Positions 15,359 through 25,144 are shown, counted from the first letter of the stretch. The stretch: DNA of 36,885 bases from an uncultured Oscillospiraceae bacterium (GCA_904420145.1 CAJFUI010000143.1:1-36885), one strand, 5' to 3'. The notes: generated by a model from the letters alone, not told the origin. Translations and numbers: made by a program.

Positions 15359-16563
15359 CGGGACACCTCCTCATGGTTGCTGTCCAGCATAGTCTTGGGG
15401 GCCACCACTTCCCCGGCGGCAATCACCGTGGAGGGGCCCAGCACGGCGATCCCCCAGCGGTCCGGATCATAGTCCATGGGGCTCGCCCCCACACGGGCGC
15501 CGGCCCCCACGCGGACTCCCTCGCCAAGGATGGCGTACTCCACCGTGGCGCCCCGCTCCACCACGGCGCCGGGCATCAGCACCGAGTAGCTCACCCGGGC
15601 GCCTTCCTCCACCACCACGGAGTCGGAGAGGACGCTGTTGAAAACTGAGCCCTCCACATCGCAGCCCTGGGTCACCACGCTGTGCTCCACCCGGGCGTTT
15701 TTGCCTAAGAAGGCGGGGGGCTGGTTGGGGATGCGGGCGTAGACGGGCCAGCTGTCGTCCAGCAGGTCCAAGTCGCTCCGGGATAGCATGTCCATATTGG
15801 CGTCCCACAGGCTCTCTAAGGTGCCCACGTCCTTCCAGTAGCCCTCGAACCGGTAGGCCAGCATCTTCTCCCCGGCGGCAAGCATGGTGGGGATGATATT
15901 TTTGCCGAAGTCGTTGGAGGACTTGGGGTCCGCCTCGTCGTCGATCAGGTACTGGCGCAGCTTCTTCCACGTGAACACATAGATGCCCATGGAGGCGAGG
16001 TTGCTCTTGGGCTCCTTGGGCTTCTCCTCAAAGGCCACGATGTTGTTCTCCTCGTCCACGCTCATAATGCCGAAGCGGGAGGCCTCGGTCCAAGGCACCT
16101 CGATCACCGAGATGGTGCAGGCGGCGCCGGCGGCCTTGTGGGCGGCCACCATCTTCATGTAGTTCATCTTATAGATGTGGTCGCCGGAGAGAATGACCAC
16201 ATACTCCGGGTCATAGAGGTCCACAAAGCCCATGTTCTGGTAGATGGCGTTGGCCGTGCCCTTATACCAGCTGCCCTTCTCCCCCTCCACCATGTAGGGG
16301 GGCAAAATGTGCACGCCGCCGTTGGCCCGGTCTAAGTCCCAGGGCTGGCCTGAGCCGATGTAGCTGTTGAGCTCCAAGGGCTTGTACTGTGTCAGCACCC
16401 CCACGGTGTCGATGCCGGCGTTGGTACAGTTGGAGAGGGGAAAATCGATGATGCGGTACTTTCCGCCATAGGGGACAGCCGGTTTTGCCACGTTCCTGGT
16501 CAGCACATACAGGCGGCTCCCCTGTCCGCCGGCCAGCAGCATGGCGATACATTCCTTCTTCAT
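15355..16563 (-). CDS. glgC: Glucose-1-phosphate adenylyltransferase (ADP-glucose pyrophosphorylase)
   Basis: This 402-aa enzyme makes ADP-glucose from ATP and glucose-1-phosphate, the committed step of glycogen synthesis. The nucleotide loop [10 protein letters not shown] is at residues 10-19, followed by [20 protein letters not shown], the [11 protein letters not shown] region with the metal-binding Asp, and a glucose-phosphate site in the [11 protein letters not shown] segment. The C-terminal 120 residues form the beta-helix domain. Its ATG overlaps the glgB stop (ATGA). Together with GlgD it probably forms a heterotetramer. Confidence 0.97.
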   Translation of the reverse strand: MKKECIAMLLAGGQGSRLYVLTRNVAKPAVPYGGKYRIIDFPLSNCTNAGIDTVGVLTQYKPLELNSYIGSGQPWDLDRANGGVHILPPYMVEGEKGSWYKGTANAIYQNMGFVDLYDPEYVVILSGDHIYKMNYMKMVAAHKAAGAACTISVIEVPWTEASRFGIMSVDEENNIVAFEEKPKEPKSNLASMGIYVFTWKKLRQYLIDDEADPKSSNDFGKNIIPTMLAAGEKMLAYRFEGYWKDVGTLESLWDANMDMLSRSDLDLLDDSWPVYARIPNQPPAFLGKNARVEHSVVTQGCDVEGSVFNSVLSDSVVVEEGARVSYSVLMPGAVVERGATVEYAILGEGVRVGAGARVGASPMDYDPDRWGIAVLGPSTVIAAGEVVAPKTMLDSNHEEVSR

Positions 16564-18641
16564 TTACTCGTGCCTCTCTTCTTCTTGGTATTCTCGGCGC
16601 CCGGCGCGCCGTCAGTGGTTCCTTTGGTTGTCTTCTTGGCAGTCCTTGGAGCGGCCTCTTTCCCCTTTGCCATCCCCGCGGCGCCCTTTTTCGGGGCGCT
16701 CTTCTTCGCCGCTGCCGTCTTTTTCCCGGCGCTCCGGGGCTTGGGCTTGGCCCGCAGCTTGCCTGTCCCCTCAAAGAATACCGCGCCCATGGGCGGAATG
16801 CGGATGGCGGCGGAGCTCTCCCTGCCGTGGGAGTCCTTCCACTCCACCTTTACCGCGCCGTTTTTCACGCCTGTGCCGCCATAGCGCGCCTCGTCGCTGC
16901 TGAACACCTCCTGAAGCTCCCGGAAGGGCGGGCAGCCGAAGCGGTAGTTCTCATAGGTGTTGGGGGAGAAGTTCACCGCGCAGACCAGAGTCTTCCCCGC
17001 CTGATCCCGACGGAGAAACACCACCACGTTGTTGCTGTTGTCGTCGCTGACCAGCCACTCGAAGCCTGTCCAGTCGAAGTCCACCTCCCATAGAGGGGAC
17101 TGCTCCAAATAGAAGTGGTTAATGTCCCGGATATAGTCGAAGAGCTGCCGATTGTCGGGCTGGGCCAGCAGCTGCCAGTCCAGCTCCTTATTGAAGGCCC
17201 ACTCCGCCTCGGTACCCAGCTCCACCCCCATAAAGCTCAGCTTCTTCCCCGGGTGGGCGAGCATATAGGCGTAAAAGCTCCTTACCCCGGCGAACTTCTG
17301 GGCGCGGTCCCCGGGCATTTTGCCGAAGACGGAGCCCTTCATGTGCACCACCTCGTCGTGGGAGATGGGGAGCACATAGTTCTCCGAGAAGGCGTACATC
17401 ATGGAGAAGGTGATGTCCTTGTGGTTGTACTGGCGGAACCACGGGTCCATCTTCAAATAGTGGCACATGTCGTTCATCCAGCCCATGTTCCACTTCAGGT
17501 TGAAGCCTAAGCCTCCGATGTCGGCGGGCTTGGTCACCATGGGCCAGGCGGTGGACTCCTCGGCCACCATCAGTACGCCGGGGTTGACGGAGAAGGCGGT
17601 CTTGTTCAGATCCCGCAGGAAGTCGATGGCCTCCAGGTGCTCCTTGCCGCCGTACTTGTTAGGCTGCCACTCCCCCTGCTGGCGGGAGTAATCCAAATAG
17701 AGCATAGAGGCCACGGCGTCCACCCGGATGCCGTCGATGTGGTACTCCTTGAGCCAGAAGGCCGCCGAGGAGAGGAGGAAGGAGCGCACCTCCGGCCGGG
17801 CGTAGTCAAAGACCCGGGTGCCCCAGTCCTTGTGCTCCTGGCGCATGGGGTCGGCATACTCGTAGCAGCACTCGCCGTCAAACTCGTACAGGCCGTGCTC
17901 GTCCTTGCAGAAGTGGGCCGGCACCCAGTCAAGGATAATGCCGACGCCATTTTGGTGGAGGTGGTCCACAAAGTACATAAAGTCCTCCGGCGTACCAAAG
18001 CGGGAGGTGGGGGCGTAGTAGCCGGTGCACTGGTAGCCCCAGGAGTCATCCAGGGGATGCTCCGTAATAGGCAGCAGCTCGATGAAGTTGAAGCCCATGT
18101 CCTTCACATAGGCGGCCAGCTGCCGGGCTAAGTCCCGGTAGTCGATGAAGTCTCCGTTCTCCCGCTTCCGCCAGGAGCCAAGGTGCACCTCGTAAATATT
18201 CAGGGGCCGGCCGTAGATGGGATTGGCCCGGCAGAAGCTCTGCCACTGCCCATCCCCCCACTGGTAACCCCGGATGTCATAGAGCTTGCTGCCAGTGCCA
18301 GGCCGCGTCTCAAAGTGGAAGGCATAGGGATCCGCCTTCATCCGCAGGACGCCGTCCGGCCCCTCAATGGAGAATTTATAGACGTCATAGCGCTGCAGTC
18401 CGGGAATAAACACCTCCCAGATGCTCTGATCGATTTTTTCCATAGGGGTTTGGGACCGGTCCCACTCATTAAATTCTCCCACCACGGAGACAGACCGGGC
18501 GTGGGGCGCCCAGACCCGAAATACATATCCCTCACGCCCGTCCTCCGCAGCCGGATGGGCGCCCATATACTCGTAGGCAGCGATAGTCGTTCCCTCATGA
18601 AACAGGTACGTGCCAAGCTGATCCACTTTTCGCTGGCTCAT
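16560..18641 (-). CDS. glgB: 1,4-alpha-glucan branching enzyme with a basic C-terminal tail
   Basis: This 693-aa GH13 enzyme cuts alpha-1,4 chains and rejoins them as alpha-1,6 branches. Order: an N-terminal CBM48-type domain (about 35-125), the catalytic barrel (about 140-510) with nucleophile Asp308 in GIRVDAV and acid/base Glu361 in MVAEEST, then an all-beta C-terminal domain. The start was chosen because GGAGG is 5 nt before this ATG; an ATG seven codons upstream lacks a ribosome site. The final 69 residues (about 625-693) are an Ala/Lys/Pro-rich tail with 18 Lys and 4 Arg against 3 acidic residues, resembling histone H1-like tails and not part of the enzyme family. It is the first gene of the glgBCDA operon. 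Confidence 0.95.
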   Translation of the reverse strand: MSQRKVDQLGTYLFHEGTTIAAYEYMGAHPAAEDGREGYVFRVWAPHARSVSVVGEFNEWDRSQTPMEKIDQSIWEVFIPGLQRYDVYKFSIEGPDGVLRMKADPYAFHFETRPGTGSKLYDIRGYQWGDGQWQSFCRANPIYGRPLNIYEVHLGSWRKRENGDFIDYRDLARQLAAYVKDMGFNFIELLPITEHPLDDSWGYQCTGYYAPTSRFGTPEDFMYFVDHLHQNGVGIILDWVPAHFCKDEHGLYEFDGECCYEYADPMRQEHKDWGTRVFDYARPEVRSFLLSSAAFWLKEYHIDGIRVDAVASMLYLDYSRQQGEWQPNKYGGKEHLEAIDFLRDLNKTAFSVNPGVLMVAEESTAWPMVTKPADIGGLGFNLKWNMGWMNDMCHYLKMDPWFRQYNHKDITFSMMYAFSENYVLPISHDEVVHMKGSVFGKMPGDRAQKFAGVRSFYAYMLAHPGKKLSFMGVELGTEAEWAFNKELDWQLLAQPDNRQLFDYIRDINHFYLEQSPLWEVDFDWTGFEWLVSDDNSNNVVVFLRRDQAGKTLVCAVNFSPNTYENYRFGCPPFRELQEVFSSDEARYGGTGVKNGAVKVEWKDSHGRESSAAIRIPPMGAVFFEGTGKLRAKPKPRSAGKKTAAAKKSAPKKGAAGMAKGKEAAPRTAKKTTKGTTDGAPGAENTKKKRGTSK

Positions 18642-18723
18642 ATGTTCCTCCAACAATCTCATGCACAGAGGGGAATGTCCATTTCCTCCTCTTGTACACT
18701 TTTCATATAGTTATGTTGTCCTA

Positions 18724-18753
18724 ATTATACTATTCTCCCCCAAAGACCGTCAA
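18724..18753 (-). promoter_or_regulatory. Promoter of the glgBCDA operon
   Basis: On the minus strand, -35 TTGACG (18748-18753) and a perfect -10 TATAAT (18724-18729) are 18 nt apart. The predicted leader is about 75 nt. The rest of the 415-nt gap 18642-19056 is AT-rich, with no gene I can support. Confidence 0.8.
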
Positions 18754-18828
18754 GAAAAAGGGGTCGACAAAAGCCACGGCAATTTTACAGAAAAAACCAG
18801 TCATTTTTTTATATTTTTACTAATTTGA

Positions 18829-18846
18829 TTCTCTGTGTTCTCTGTA
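18829..18846 (-). promoter_or_regulatory. Direct repeat upstream of the glgB promoter
   Basis: Two adjacent 9-nt repeats, TTCTCTGTG and TTCTCTGTA on the plus strand, lie about 75-95 nt upstream of the glgB -35 box. AraC-family proteins often bind direct repeats upstream of promoters, and one is encoded next door. The link is inference. Confidence 0.3.
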
Positions 18847-19056
18847 TTTTTTGTTATATTCGTCAATTACATCTTTGCATGGTATGAAAAAATGTGATAG
18901 AAAAGGAGAATTTTGGCAAAATCCGAAAACTTTTGAGGTCCCTTCTATTTGCTTTTCCCACCCTGCCGGCGCCGCCTGAGGCCTGTTGTATACAAATATC
19001 TATACCGACTCTTTGCCAAAAAGAAAGGCGGTGGACCGCATGCCCCTCCATGTGTT

Positions 19057-19905
19057 CTATTTCCATTCTCTGGGACTTTTCCCATATGCTCCCTGAAATG
19101 CCCGCAGAAAGGCGGAGTAGTCGTTGAAGCCCGCCTCCATGGCCGCCTTGAGCACCGGCGTCCCCCGCCGGATCTCCTCCGCCGCCCGGAGGAGCCGCTT
19201 CTGCCGGATATACTGGTGGACGGTGATGCCGTAGACCTCCTTAAAGCGGTGCATCAGGTAGTAGCGGCTGAGGTAGAAGGCCCTGGACAGGTGGTCGATG
19301 GACAGATTCTCCGTCAGGTGCTCCCCGATGTAGCGGGTAATCTCCTCCATCTTGGGATCGAAGCGGTAGGCCGCCTCCTCCAGAGGCTCCGTCTGCTTGA
19401 GCACATCCCGGTTCAAGGCGATCAGCAGCTGCAGAAGACAGGTGTCCGCCAGCAGTTCACCGCCGAACTCCTCAGAATCCAGCGCCTCCCCCAGCCGCTC
19501 AAAGAGGCCACGGTAGCGCAGCCGGTCCTCTCCATGGGGGCGGCAGAGGTGAAACCCGCGCTCCTCCGTCAGGCGAAAGCAAGTACTGAGGTCGCAGGAG
19601 CCGCCGCAGGAGGCCAGATAGTCACTGTCCAGCCACAAAATCATCCGCTCATAGGGGGCGGAGGGATCAATGGTGGGCTTGTGGATCATGCTGCGGCCCA
19701 CCAAGAGGATGTCGTAGGGCTTAAGGAAGTAGCTCTTGCCCTCCACAATATAGGTAACCTTTCCTCCCAGCAGAAAGACCAGCTTGTCAAACTCGTGGTA
19801 GTGGAAATCCATCTCCTGGGCCCGGCTGTCCCGGAGATGGAAAAAGTGAAACCTCTCATGGAGATAGCCCCGCTTATCCGATTCACTGTCGGCGTAATTG
19901 CGCAT
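19057..19905 (-). CDS. AraC-family transcriptional regulator
   Basis: This 282-aa protein has an N-terminal cupin-like sensing domain (HYHEFDKLVFLLGGKVTYIVEG, about residues 36-60, and onward to 140) and a C-terminal pair of helix-turn-helix motifs (about 185-282, with LSRAFYLSRYYLMHRFKEVYGITVHQYIRQKRL and the KAAMEAGFNDYSAFLRAFQ segment). It should bind a small ligand, probably a sugar or related metabolite, and regulate transcription. GGAGGAGG precedes the ATG. It lies upstream of glgB on the same strand with its own promoter, so it may control the glycogen operon, but nothing in its sequence identifies the effector. Confidence 0.92.
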   Translation of the reverse strand: MRNYADSESDKRGYLHERFHFFHLRDSRAQEMDFHYHEFDKLVFLLGGKVTYIVEGKSYFLKPYDILLVGRSMIHKPTIDPSAPYERMILWLDSDYLASCGGSCDLSTCFRLTEERGFHLCRPHGEDRLRYRGLFERLGEALDSEEFGGELLADTCLLQLLIALNRDVLKQTEPLEEAAYRFDPKMEEITRYIGEHLTENLSIDHLSRAFYLSRYYLMHRFKEVYGITVHQYIRQKRLLRAAEEIRRGTPVLKAAMEAGFNDYSAFLRAFQGAYGKSPREWK

Positions 19906-19947
19906 ATATCCTCCTCCACTTTTTGCAAGATTACTTTGCCTTTTTTT

Positions 19948-19976
19948 AGTATACCATGCGTTTCTTGCCGCCGCAA
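19948..19976 (-). promoter_or_regulatory. Promoter of the araC-type gene (extended -10)
   Basis: On the minus strand, -35 TTGCGG (19971-19976), a 17-nt spacer ending in TGG, and -10 TATACT (19948-19953) form an extended -10 promoter. Confidence 0.6.
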
Positions 19977-20077
19977 GGGGGCATACTGTCTGTTAAAGCG
20001 GTTTGACGGCGTTTCTCGGCAGATCCGATAAATTTCCCCCTCCGCCGACAAAATTTCTTTCCATCCGGCAAAATCTG

Positions 20078-20086
20078 TGGTAGACT
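20078..20086 (+). promoter_or_regulatory. Possible thyA promoter (extended -10)
   Basis: TGG followed by TAGACT (20081-20086) resembles the extended -10 elements of the nearby recG and araC-type genes. The -35 region is weak. The thyA start is 38 nt downstream. An alternative start further upstream (TTGACG near 20006) is possible. Confidence 0.35.
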
Positions 20087-20123
20087 GTCTCTATGATTCA
20101 TCATACAGCAGGAGGTTCACAGC

Positions 20124-20954
20124 ATGAGCTACGCGGATCAGGTATTCATGTCGGTCTGCCGGGATATTTTGGACAACGGCTTCTGGGACACCGCTCTCGA
20201 GGTGCGCCCCCGGTGGGAGGATGGGACGCCAGCCCACACGGTGAAGAAATTCGGTGTGGTCAACCGCTATGACCTGCAAAAGGAGTTCCCTATCATGACC
20301 TTGCGCCGGACCTACCTTAAGTCCTGCATTGACGAGCTGCTGTGGATCTGGCAGCAGAAGTCCAACGACATCCATGCACTCCACAGCCACGTGTGGGACG
20401 CCTGGGCCGACGAAAACGGCACCATCGGCAAGGCCTACGGCTATCAGCTGGGGGTCAAGCACAAGTACAGCGACGGCTGGTTCGACCAGGTGGACCGGGT
20501 GCTGAAGGACTTAAAGGAGAACCCCGCCAGCCGCCGGATGCTCACCAACCTCTTTAACCACCACGACCTCAGCGAGATGGGCCTCTATCCCTGCGCCTAC
20601 TCCATGACCTTCAACGTCACCGGCGACACCCTCAACGCCATTTTGAACCAGCGCAGCCAGGACATGCTCACCGCCAGCAACTGGAACGTGTGCCAGTATG
20701 CCGTTCTGGTCCACATGATGGCCCAGGTCAGCGGCCTAAAAGCCGGGGAGCTGGTCCACGTCATCGCCGACTGCCACATCTACGACCGGCACGTTCCCCT
20801 GGTGGAGAAGCTGTTGGAGCGCCAGCCCCGGCCGGCGCCTAAGCTGTGGATCAACCCGGAGGTGAAGAACTTCTACGACTTCACCGTGGACGACTTCAAG
20901 CTGGAGGGCTACGATCCCTGGCCCTTTGACGAGAAAATCGAGGTGGCGGTCTGA
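20124..20954 (+). CDS. thyA: Thymidylate synthase (ThyA)
   Basis: This 276-aa enzyme methylates dUMP to dTMP using methylene-tetrahydrofolate, yielding dihydrofolate. The catalytic nucleophile is Cys157 in LYPCAYSMTF, preceded by the paired arginines 137-138 that bind phosphate, with QRSQD (176-180) and HVIADCHIYDRH for dUMP binding. The segment MLTASNWNVCQYAVLVHMMAQV is like the Bacillus subtilis ThyA / phage phi3T branch rather than the E. coli type. The stop TGA shares one base with the folA start, matching the need to recycle dihydrofolate. Confidence 0.96.
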   Translation: MSYADQVFMSVCRDILDNGFWDTALEVRPRWEDGTPAHTVKKFGVVNRYDLQKEFPIMTLRRTYLKSCIDELLWIWQQKSNDIHALHSHVWDAWADENGTIGKAYGYQLGVKHKYSDGWFDQVDRVLKDLKENPASRRMLTNLFNHHDLSEMGLYPCAYSMTFNVTGDTLNAILNQRSQDMLTASNWNVCQYAVLVHMMAQVSGLKAGELVHVIADCHIYDRHVPLVEKLLERQPRPAPKLWINPEVKNFYDFTVDDFKLEGYDPWPFDEKIEVAV

Positions 20955-21448
20955 TGAATGCGATTGCAGCGGTCAGCGCCAACTGGGGCATCGGTCTGGG
21001 AAACGACCTGCTGTTCCACATTTCAGAGGATATGAAGCGCTTTCGCGCCCTTACCAGCGGCGGCACCGTCATCATGGGCCGCAAGACCTTGGAGTCCATG
21101 CCCGGGGGAAAGCCCCTGCCCAAGCGGCGCAACATCGTCATCACTCGAAACCCCGCCTTTGTCCGTGAGGGGGTGGAGGCAGCCCACTCGGTGGAGGAGG
21201 CCTTGTCCCTGACCGCCGGGGACGATCCGGACCACGTGTGGGTCATCGGCGGCGGGGAGATCTACGCCGCCCTGGTGCCCTACTGCCGCATGTGCTGCCT
21301 CACCCATGTGGACGCCGCCCCGGCGTGCGACGTGTTCTTCCCCCGGCTCAGCGACATGGCAAACTGGCGGCTCCTCCGGGCCGAGCCCCCCGCCTCAGAC
21401 GGCGGCCTCTCCTACCGGTTTGTGGACTATGTCAACACAGCCCTCTGA
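20954..21448 (+). CDS. folA: Dihydrofolate reductase
   Basis: This 164-aa enzyme reduces dihydrofolate to tetrahydrofolate with NADPH. Family landmarks are the N-terminal IAAVSANWGIGLGNDLLFHISEDMKRF segment with the substrate acid near residue 27, the GRKTLESMPGGKPLPKRRNIVIT segment, and WVIGGGEIYAALVPY for NADPH binding. The ATG overlaps the thyA stop (TGATG). A terminator follows the stop. Confidence 0.95.
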   Translation: MNAIAAVSANWGIGLGNDLLFHISEDMKRFRALTSGGTVIMGRKTLESMPGGKPLPKRRNIVITRNPAFVREGVEAAHSVEEALSLTAGDDPDHVWVIGGGEIYAALVPYCRMCCLTHVDAAPACDVFFPRLSDMANWRLLRAEPPASDGGLSYRFVDYVNTAL

Positions 21449-21466
21449 ATTTCGCTATATTGCCCG

Positions 21467-21495
21467 CCCCGCCCTCCGGCGGGGTGTTTTCTTTT
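21467..21495 (+). terminator. Terminator of thyA-folA
   Basis: A perfect 7-bp GC stem (CCCCGCC at 21467-21473 with 21478-21484) and a 4-nt loop are followed by TGTTTTCTTTT. Confidence 0.8.
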
Positions 21496-21507
21496 GTCCG
21501 GGGCTAT

Positions 21508-21515
21508 GGTATACT
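21508..21515 (+). promoter_or_regulatory. Possible recG promoter (extended -10)
   Basis: TG, one base, then TATACT (21510-21515) is an extended -10 element located after the folA terminator and about 34 nt before the recG start. The -35 region (TTTTCT at 17 nt) is poor. Confidence 0.45.
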
Positions 21516-21548
21516 GTTGTCAAGCAAACAGGAGAGGAGGTGTGCGCC

Positions 21549-23597
21549 ATGGCCGATCTGCAGACCGATGTCCGCTACATCAAGGGTATCGGTGAGCAGC
21601 GGGCGAAGGCCCTTGGAAAACTGCATATTGCCACGCTGCGGGACCTGATCTCCTACTTTCCCCGCTCCTATGAGGACCGCCGGGAGCGCAAAGCCATCCG
21701 GGAGCTGCAGGAGGGGGAGAGCGCCTGCGTGGAAGCCATGGTGGCCGCCCCGCCCACCCACAGCCGGGTCCGCAAGGGGCTGGAGCTGGTGAAGCTACGG
21801 GCGGTGGACAATACCGGCACCCTTGACATCACCTTTTTCAATCAGATCTATAGGAAGGACAGCCTCCGCGCCGGGGAGACCTACACCTTCTACGGCAAGG
21901 TGGAGGGCACCGCCCGGCGCAGGCAGATGGTCAACCCTCTTGTGGAGCGGGAGGGACAGCGGGCGCTCACCGGCCGGATCGTCCCCATCTACCCCCTCAC
22001 CGCCGGCGTCACCCAAACGCTGCTGATCAAAGCCATCCAGCAGGGGCTGGAGGCCTGCCGGGAGCAGCTGGAGGACCCCCTCCCCGAGGAGATCCGGCAG
22101 GCCCACCGGCTCTGCCACATCTCCTACGCCTATGATCAGATCCACTTTCCCGCCAGCGATGAGGCGCTGTCCATCGCCCGGCGGCGGCTGGTATTTGAGG
22201 AGCTGTTCCTCCTGGCCATCGGCCTGAAGACCCTTCGCAGCCAGCGCACGGAGGTGGCGGTTCCCCCCTGTACCGGGACGGATATGGAGGCCTTCTATGG
22301 GAAGCTGTCCTTCTCCCTGACAGGGGCCCAGCGCCGGGCCATTGGGGAAATTTCCGCCGACATGGCCTCCGGCCACCCCATGAACCGGCTGGTACAGGGA
22401 GATGTAGGCTCCGGCAAGACCATGGTGGCCGCCGCCGCCATCTACCTCGCCGCCCGAAACGGCCTGCAGGCGGCGCTGATGGCCCCCACGGAGATCTTAG
22501 CTGAACAGCACTACCGCAGCCTGTCCCCCCTGTTTGAGGAGTTGGGCATCCGGTGCGCCCTGCTCACCGGCTCCCTCGCTGCCAAGACCCGCCGCAGCAT
22601 TCTCACCCAGCTGTCCGCCGGGGAGATTCAGCTGGCCATCGGCACCCATGCCCTGATCAGCGATGATGTCGCCTACGCCAACTTGGGGCTGGTGGTCACC
22701 GACGAGCAGCACCGCTTCGGCGTGAACCAGCGCTCGGCCCTGTCAGCCAAGGGGGAGAACCCCCATTTGTTGGTCATGTCCGCCACCCCCATCCCCCGGA
22801 CCCTCTCCCTGATGATCTACGGGGATTTGGACGTGTCCATCATCGACGAGCTGCCCCCCGGGCGGCAGAGGGTGGACACCTTTGCCGTCACCTCGGACTA
22901 CCGCCAGCGGATCTATGCCTTCTTGGACAAGCACATGGAGGCGGGGCGGCAGGTCTACATGATCTGCCCCTTAGTGGAGGAGAACGACGCATTTCCCGAC
23001 GACCGCAAGGCGGTGACGGCCTACGCCAAGCACCTGCAGGAGGAGGTATTCCCCCAGCGGCGGATCGCCTTTGTCCACGGCAAGATGAAGCCGAAGGAGA
23101 AGGAGGCGGTGATGGCCTCCTTTGCCGCCGGGGAGACCAACCTCTTAGTCTCCACCACGGTGGTGGAGGTGGGGGTGGACGTGCCCAACGCCGCCGTCAT
23201 CGTGGTGGAAAACGCGGAGCGCTTTGGCCTCAGCCAGCTCCACCAGCTCCGGGGGCGGGTGGGCCGGGGACCGCACAAGTCCTACTGTATCCTGATCTCG
23301 GACAACCGGAGCGAGGAGACCCGGAAACGTCTGCGGGTGATGACCAAGACCAACGACGGCTTCCGCATTGCCGAGGAGGATCTGCGCCTGCGGGGACCGG
23401 GGGACTTCTTCGGCCAGCGCCAGCACGGCCTGCCCGCATTGAAGATCGCGGACCTCAGCTGCGACATAGCGCTGCTGAAGGAGGCGCAGGAGGCGGCGGA
23501 GGCCCTGCTGCGGGAGGACCCGGAACTGACGCGCCACCCTCTTACCGCCCGGCGGATCGCCGAACTCTTCGCGCTCCACCGGAACACGCTGAACTGA
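21549..23597 (+). CDS. recG: ATP-dependent DNA helicase RecG
   Basis: This 682-aa helicase remodels stalled replication forks and Holliday junctions. The N-terminal wedge/OB domain (about 1-150) is followed by helicase domains with Walker A in QGDVGSGKTMVAAAA, the DEQH box in VVTDEQHRFG, SATPIPRT (motif III) and QLRGRVGRG (motif VI), then the RecG C-terminal FFGQRQHGLP segment. The start ATG has GGAGG 8 nt upstream; a longer in-frame extension would run through the folA gene and its terminator. Length matches RecG proteins. Confidence 0.96.
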   Translation: MADLQTDVRYIKGIGEQRAKALGKLHIATLRDLISYFPRSYEDRRERKAIRELQEGESACVEAMVAAPPTHSRVRKGLELVKLRAVDNTGTLDITFFNQIYRKDSLRAGETYTFYGKVEGTARRRQMVNPLVEREGQRALTGRIVPIYPLTAGVTQTLLIKAIQQGLEACREQLEDPLPEEIRQAHRLCHISYAYDQIHFPASDEALSIARRRLVFEELFLLAIGLKTLRSQRTEVAVPPCTGTDMEAFYGKLSFSLTGAQRRAIGEISADMASGHPMNRLVQGDVGSGKTMVAAAAIYLAARNGLQAALMAPTEILAEQHYRSLSPLFEELGIRCALLTGSLAAKTRRSILTQLSAGEIQLAIGTHALISDDVAYANLGLVVTDEQHRFGVNQRSALSAKGENPHLLVMSATPIPRTLSLMIYGDLDVSIIDELPPGRQRVDTFAVTSDYRQRIYAFLDKHMEAGRQVYMICPLVEENDAFPDDRKAVTAYAKHLQEEVFPQRRIAFVHGKMKPKEKEAVMASFAAGETNLLVSTTVVEVGVDVPNAAVIVVENAERFGLSQLHQLRGRVGRGPHKSYCILISDNRSEETRKRLRVMTKTNDGFRIAEEDLRLRGPGDFFGQRQHGLPALKIADLSCDIALLKEAQEAAEALLREDPELTRHPLTARRIAELFALHRNTLN

Positions 23598-23644
23598 CAG
23601 CCACGCCCTCTTCTTACTTCTCTTCAGGATACGATCCAAAAACG

Positions 23645-23683
23645 AAAAAAATCCTGTTCCGTTTTAACGGAACAGGATTTTTT
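23645..23683. terminator. Bidirectional terminator between recG and cstA
   Basis: A perfect 18-bp stem (23646-23663 with 23666-23683), flanked by A-tract and T-tract, serves both the plus-strand recG and the minus-strand cstA. The latter's stop codon is at 23696-23698. Confidence 0.92.
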
Positions 23684-23695
23684 CATATTGACCTA

Positions 23696-25144
23696 TTACG
23701 CCAGCGTGGCCCGGCGGTACTTGGCGGTGGTGGTCAGATAGATGCCAAGGAACAGCACTGCCACAGCGATACCCGCCCCCACAGCGATGGGATAGTAGGT
23801 AGCCATGGTAATATTCATGGAGGACCACAGCAGTCCCAAGCACTCAGGCGCCGCTACAAAATAGGTAGCAGACACCGCGGACATAAAGGTGGCGGGAACG
23901 GCACAGAGCCAGTAGTTTTTCTTCTGCTGAGCCAGATAGGTGGCTGCGGCCCACAGAGTAATCATTGCCAAGGTCTGGTTGGACCAAGAGAAGTAGCGCC
24001 AGACGATACTGTAGTCAATCTGGCAGATCAGCGCACCCACAATCAGCAGCGGTGCAGTGAGAGCAAGGCGCTTCTTCCAGTTCTTCTGGTCAATCTGGAA
24101 CCAATCTGCTAAGGTCAGGCGGGCGCTGCGGTAGGCAGTGTCACCGGAGGAGATGGGACAGACAATCACGCCGAGAAGGGCCAAAACGCTGCCCACACGG
24201 CCCATGGTGGACTGGCAGACCGCATAGACCACAGCACTGCAGCCGCCGCCGGCCTCCAGGAGGGCTTGGCTGCTCTCGTAGCAGGTGACACCGGCGGCAC
24301 ACCACACCATGGCGATCACGCCCTCGGCCACCATGGCGCCATAGAACACCCGCTGGCCCACCTTTTCGCTCTTGCAGCAACGGGCCATCATGGGGCTTTG
24401 GGTGGCATGGAAGCCGGAGATGGCGCCGCAGGCAATGGTGATGAACATAAAGGGCCAAATCGGTGTACCGCTGGCATGCATATTGGTGAAGTTGCTCCAC
24501 AGCTCCGGCATCTCGAACTTACCGGAAAACATCATGGAGCCGCCTACGCCCACTGCCATAATGATCAGGCACACACCAAAAAGGGGATAGAGGCGGCCGA
24601 TCACCTTATCAATGGGGACGAAAGTAGCGATGAAATAATAGATCATCACTACCCACAGCCAGAAGGTGGCGTCCAGCACATCAGGGGTCAGAATGGCCAG
24701 CAGGTCGGCGGGGCCTGTGGTAAACACCACGCCGCACATCACCAGCAGCACTACGGAAAAGACGCGCATTACATTTTTCATGCCGTTGCCCAGATATTTT
24801 CCTGTCAGCTCGGAGACGCTGGCGCCATTGTTGCGCATGGACAGCATACCGCACATATAGTCATGGACAGCGCCGGCAAAGATGTTTCCGAGGATAATCC
24901 ACAGATAGGCCACCGGTCCGAACAGCGCGCCGGAGAGGGCGCCGAAGATCGGGCCGGTACCGGCGATATTCAAAAGCTGGATCAAAAACACCTTCCATGT
25001 GGGCATTGGGATATAGTCCACTCCGTCGTTGACGGCAACGGCAGGAGTCGCCCGGTCATCCGGGCCGAACACCTTGGTGACATACCGGCCATACAGCAGG
25101 TACCCTACAATCAAAAACGCCAGGCAAAACAAAAAACTAATCAT
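23696..25144 (-). CDS. cstA: CstA-family carbon starvation / pyruvate (or peptide) transporter
   Basis: This 482-aa membrane protein has about 12 or more hydrophobic segments. Signature segments include the GYLLYGRYVTKVFGPDD start, NIAGTGPIFGALSGALFGPVAYLWIILGNIFAGAVHDY, GFHATQSPMMARC, and SGDTAYRSARLTLAD. E. coli CstA and BtsT are pyruvate-linked transporters and CstA was first described for peptide use under starvation; the short form here matches Clostridial members. GAGGGAGGG precedes the ATG. It is transcribed alone from a promoter at 25256-25283, with an unusual hairpin pair in its leader. Confidence 0.93.
   Translation of the reverse strand: MISFLFCLAFLIVGYLLYGRYVTKVFGPDDRATPAVAVNDGVDYIPMPTWKVFLIQLLNIAGTGPIFGALSGALFGPVAYLWIILGNIFAGAVHDYMCGMLSMRNNGASVSELTGKYLGNGMKNVMRVFSVVLLVMCGVVFTTGPADLLAILTPDVLDATFWLWVVMIYYFIATFVPIDKVIGRLYPLFGVCLIIMAVGVGGSMMFSGKFEMPELWSNFTNMHASGTPIWPFMFITIACGAISGFHATQSPMMARCCKSEKVGQRVFYGAMVAEGVIAMVWCAAGVTCYESSQALLEAGGGCSAVVYAVCQSTMGRVGSVLALLGVIVCPISSGDTAYRSARLTLADWFQIDQKNWKKRLALTAPLLIVGALICQIDYSIVWRYFSWSNQTLAMITLWAAATYLAQQKKNYWLCAVPATFMSAVSATYFVAAPECLGLLWSSMNITMATYYPIAVGAGIAVAVLFLGIYLTTTAKYRRATLA

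Noticed and set aside
18894-19127. Plus-strand 77-aa frame downstream of the AraC-type gene
   Set aside because: It overlaps the end of the regulator gene on the opposite strand, has no good ribosome site and no recognisable composition.
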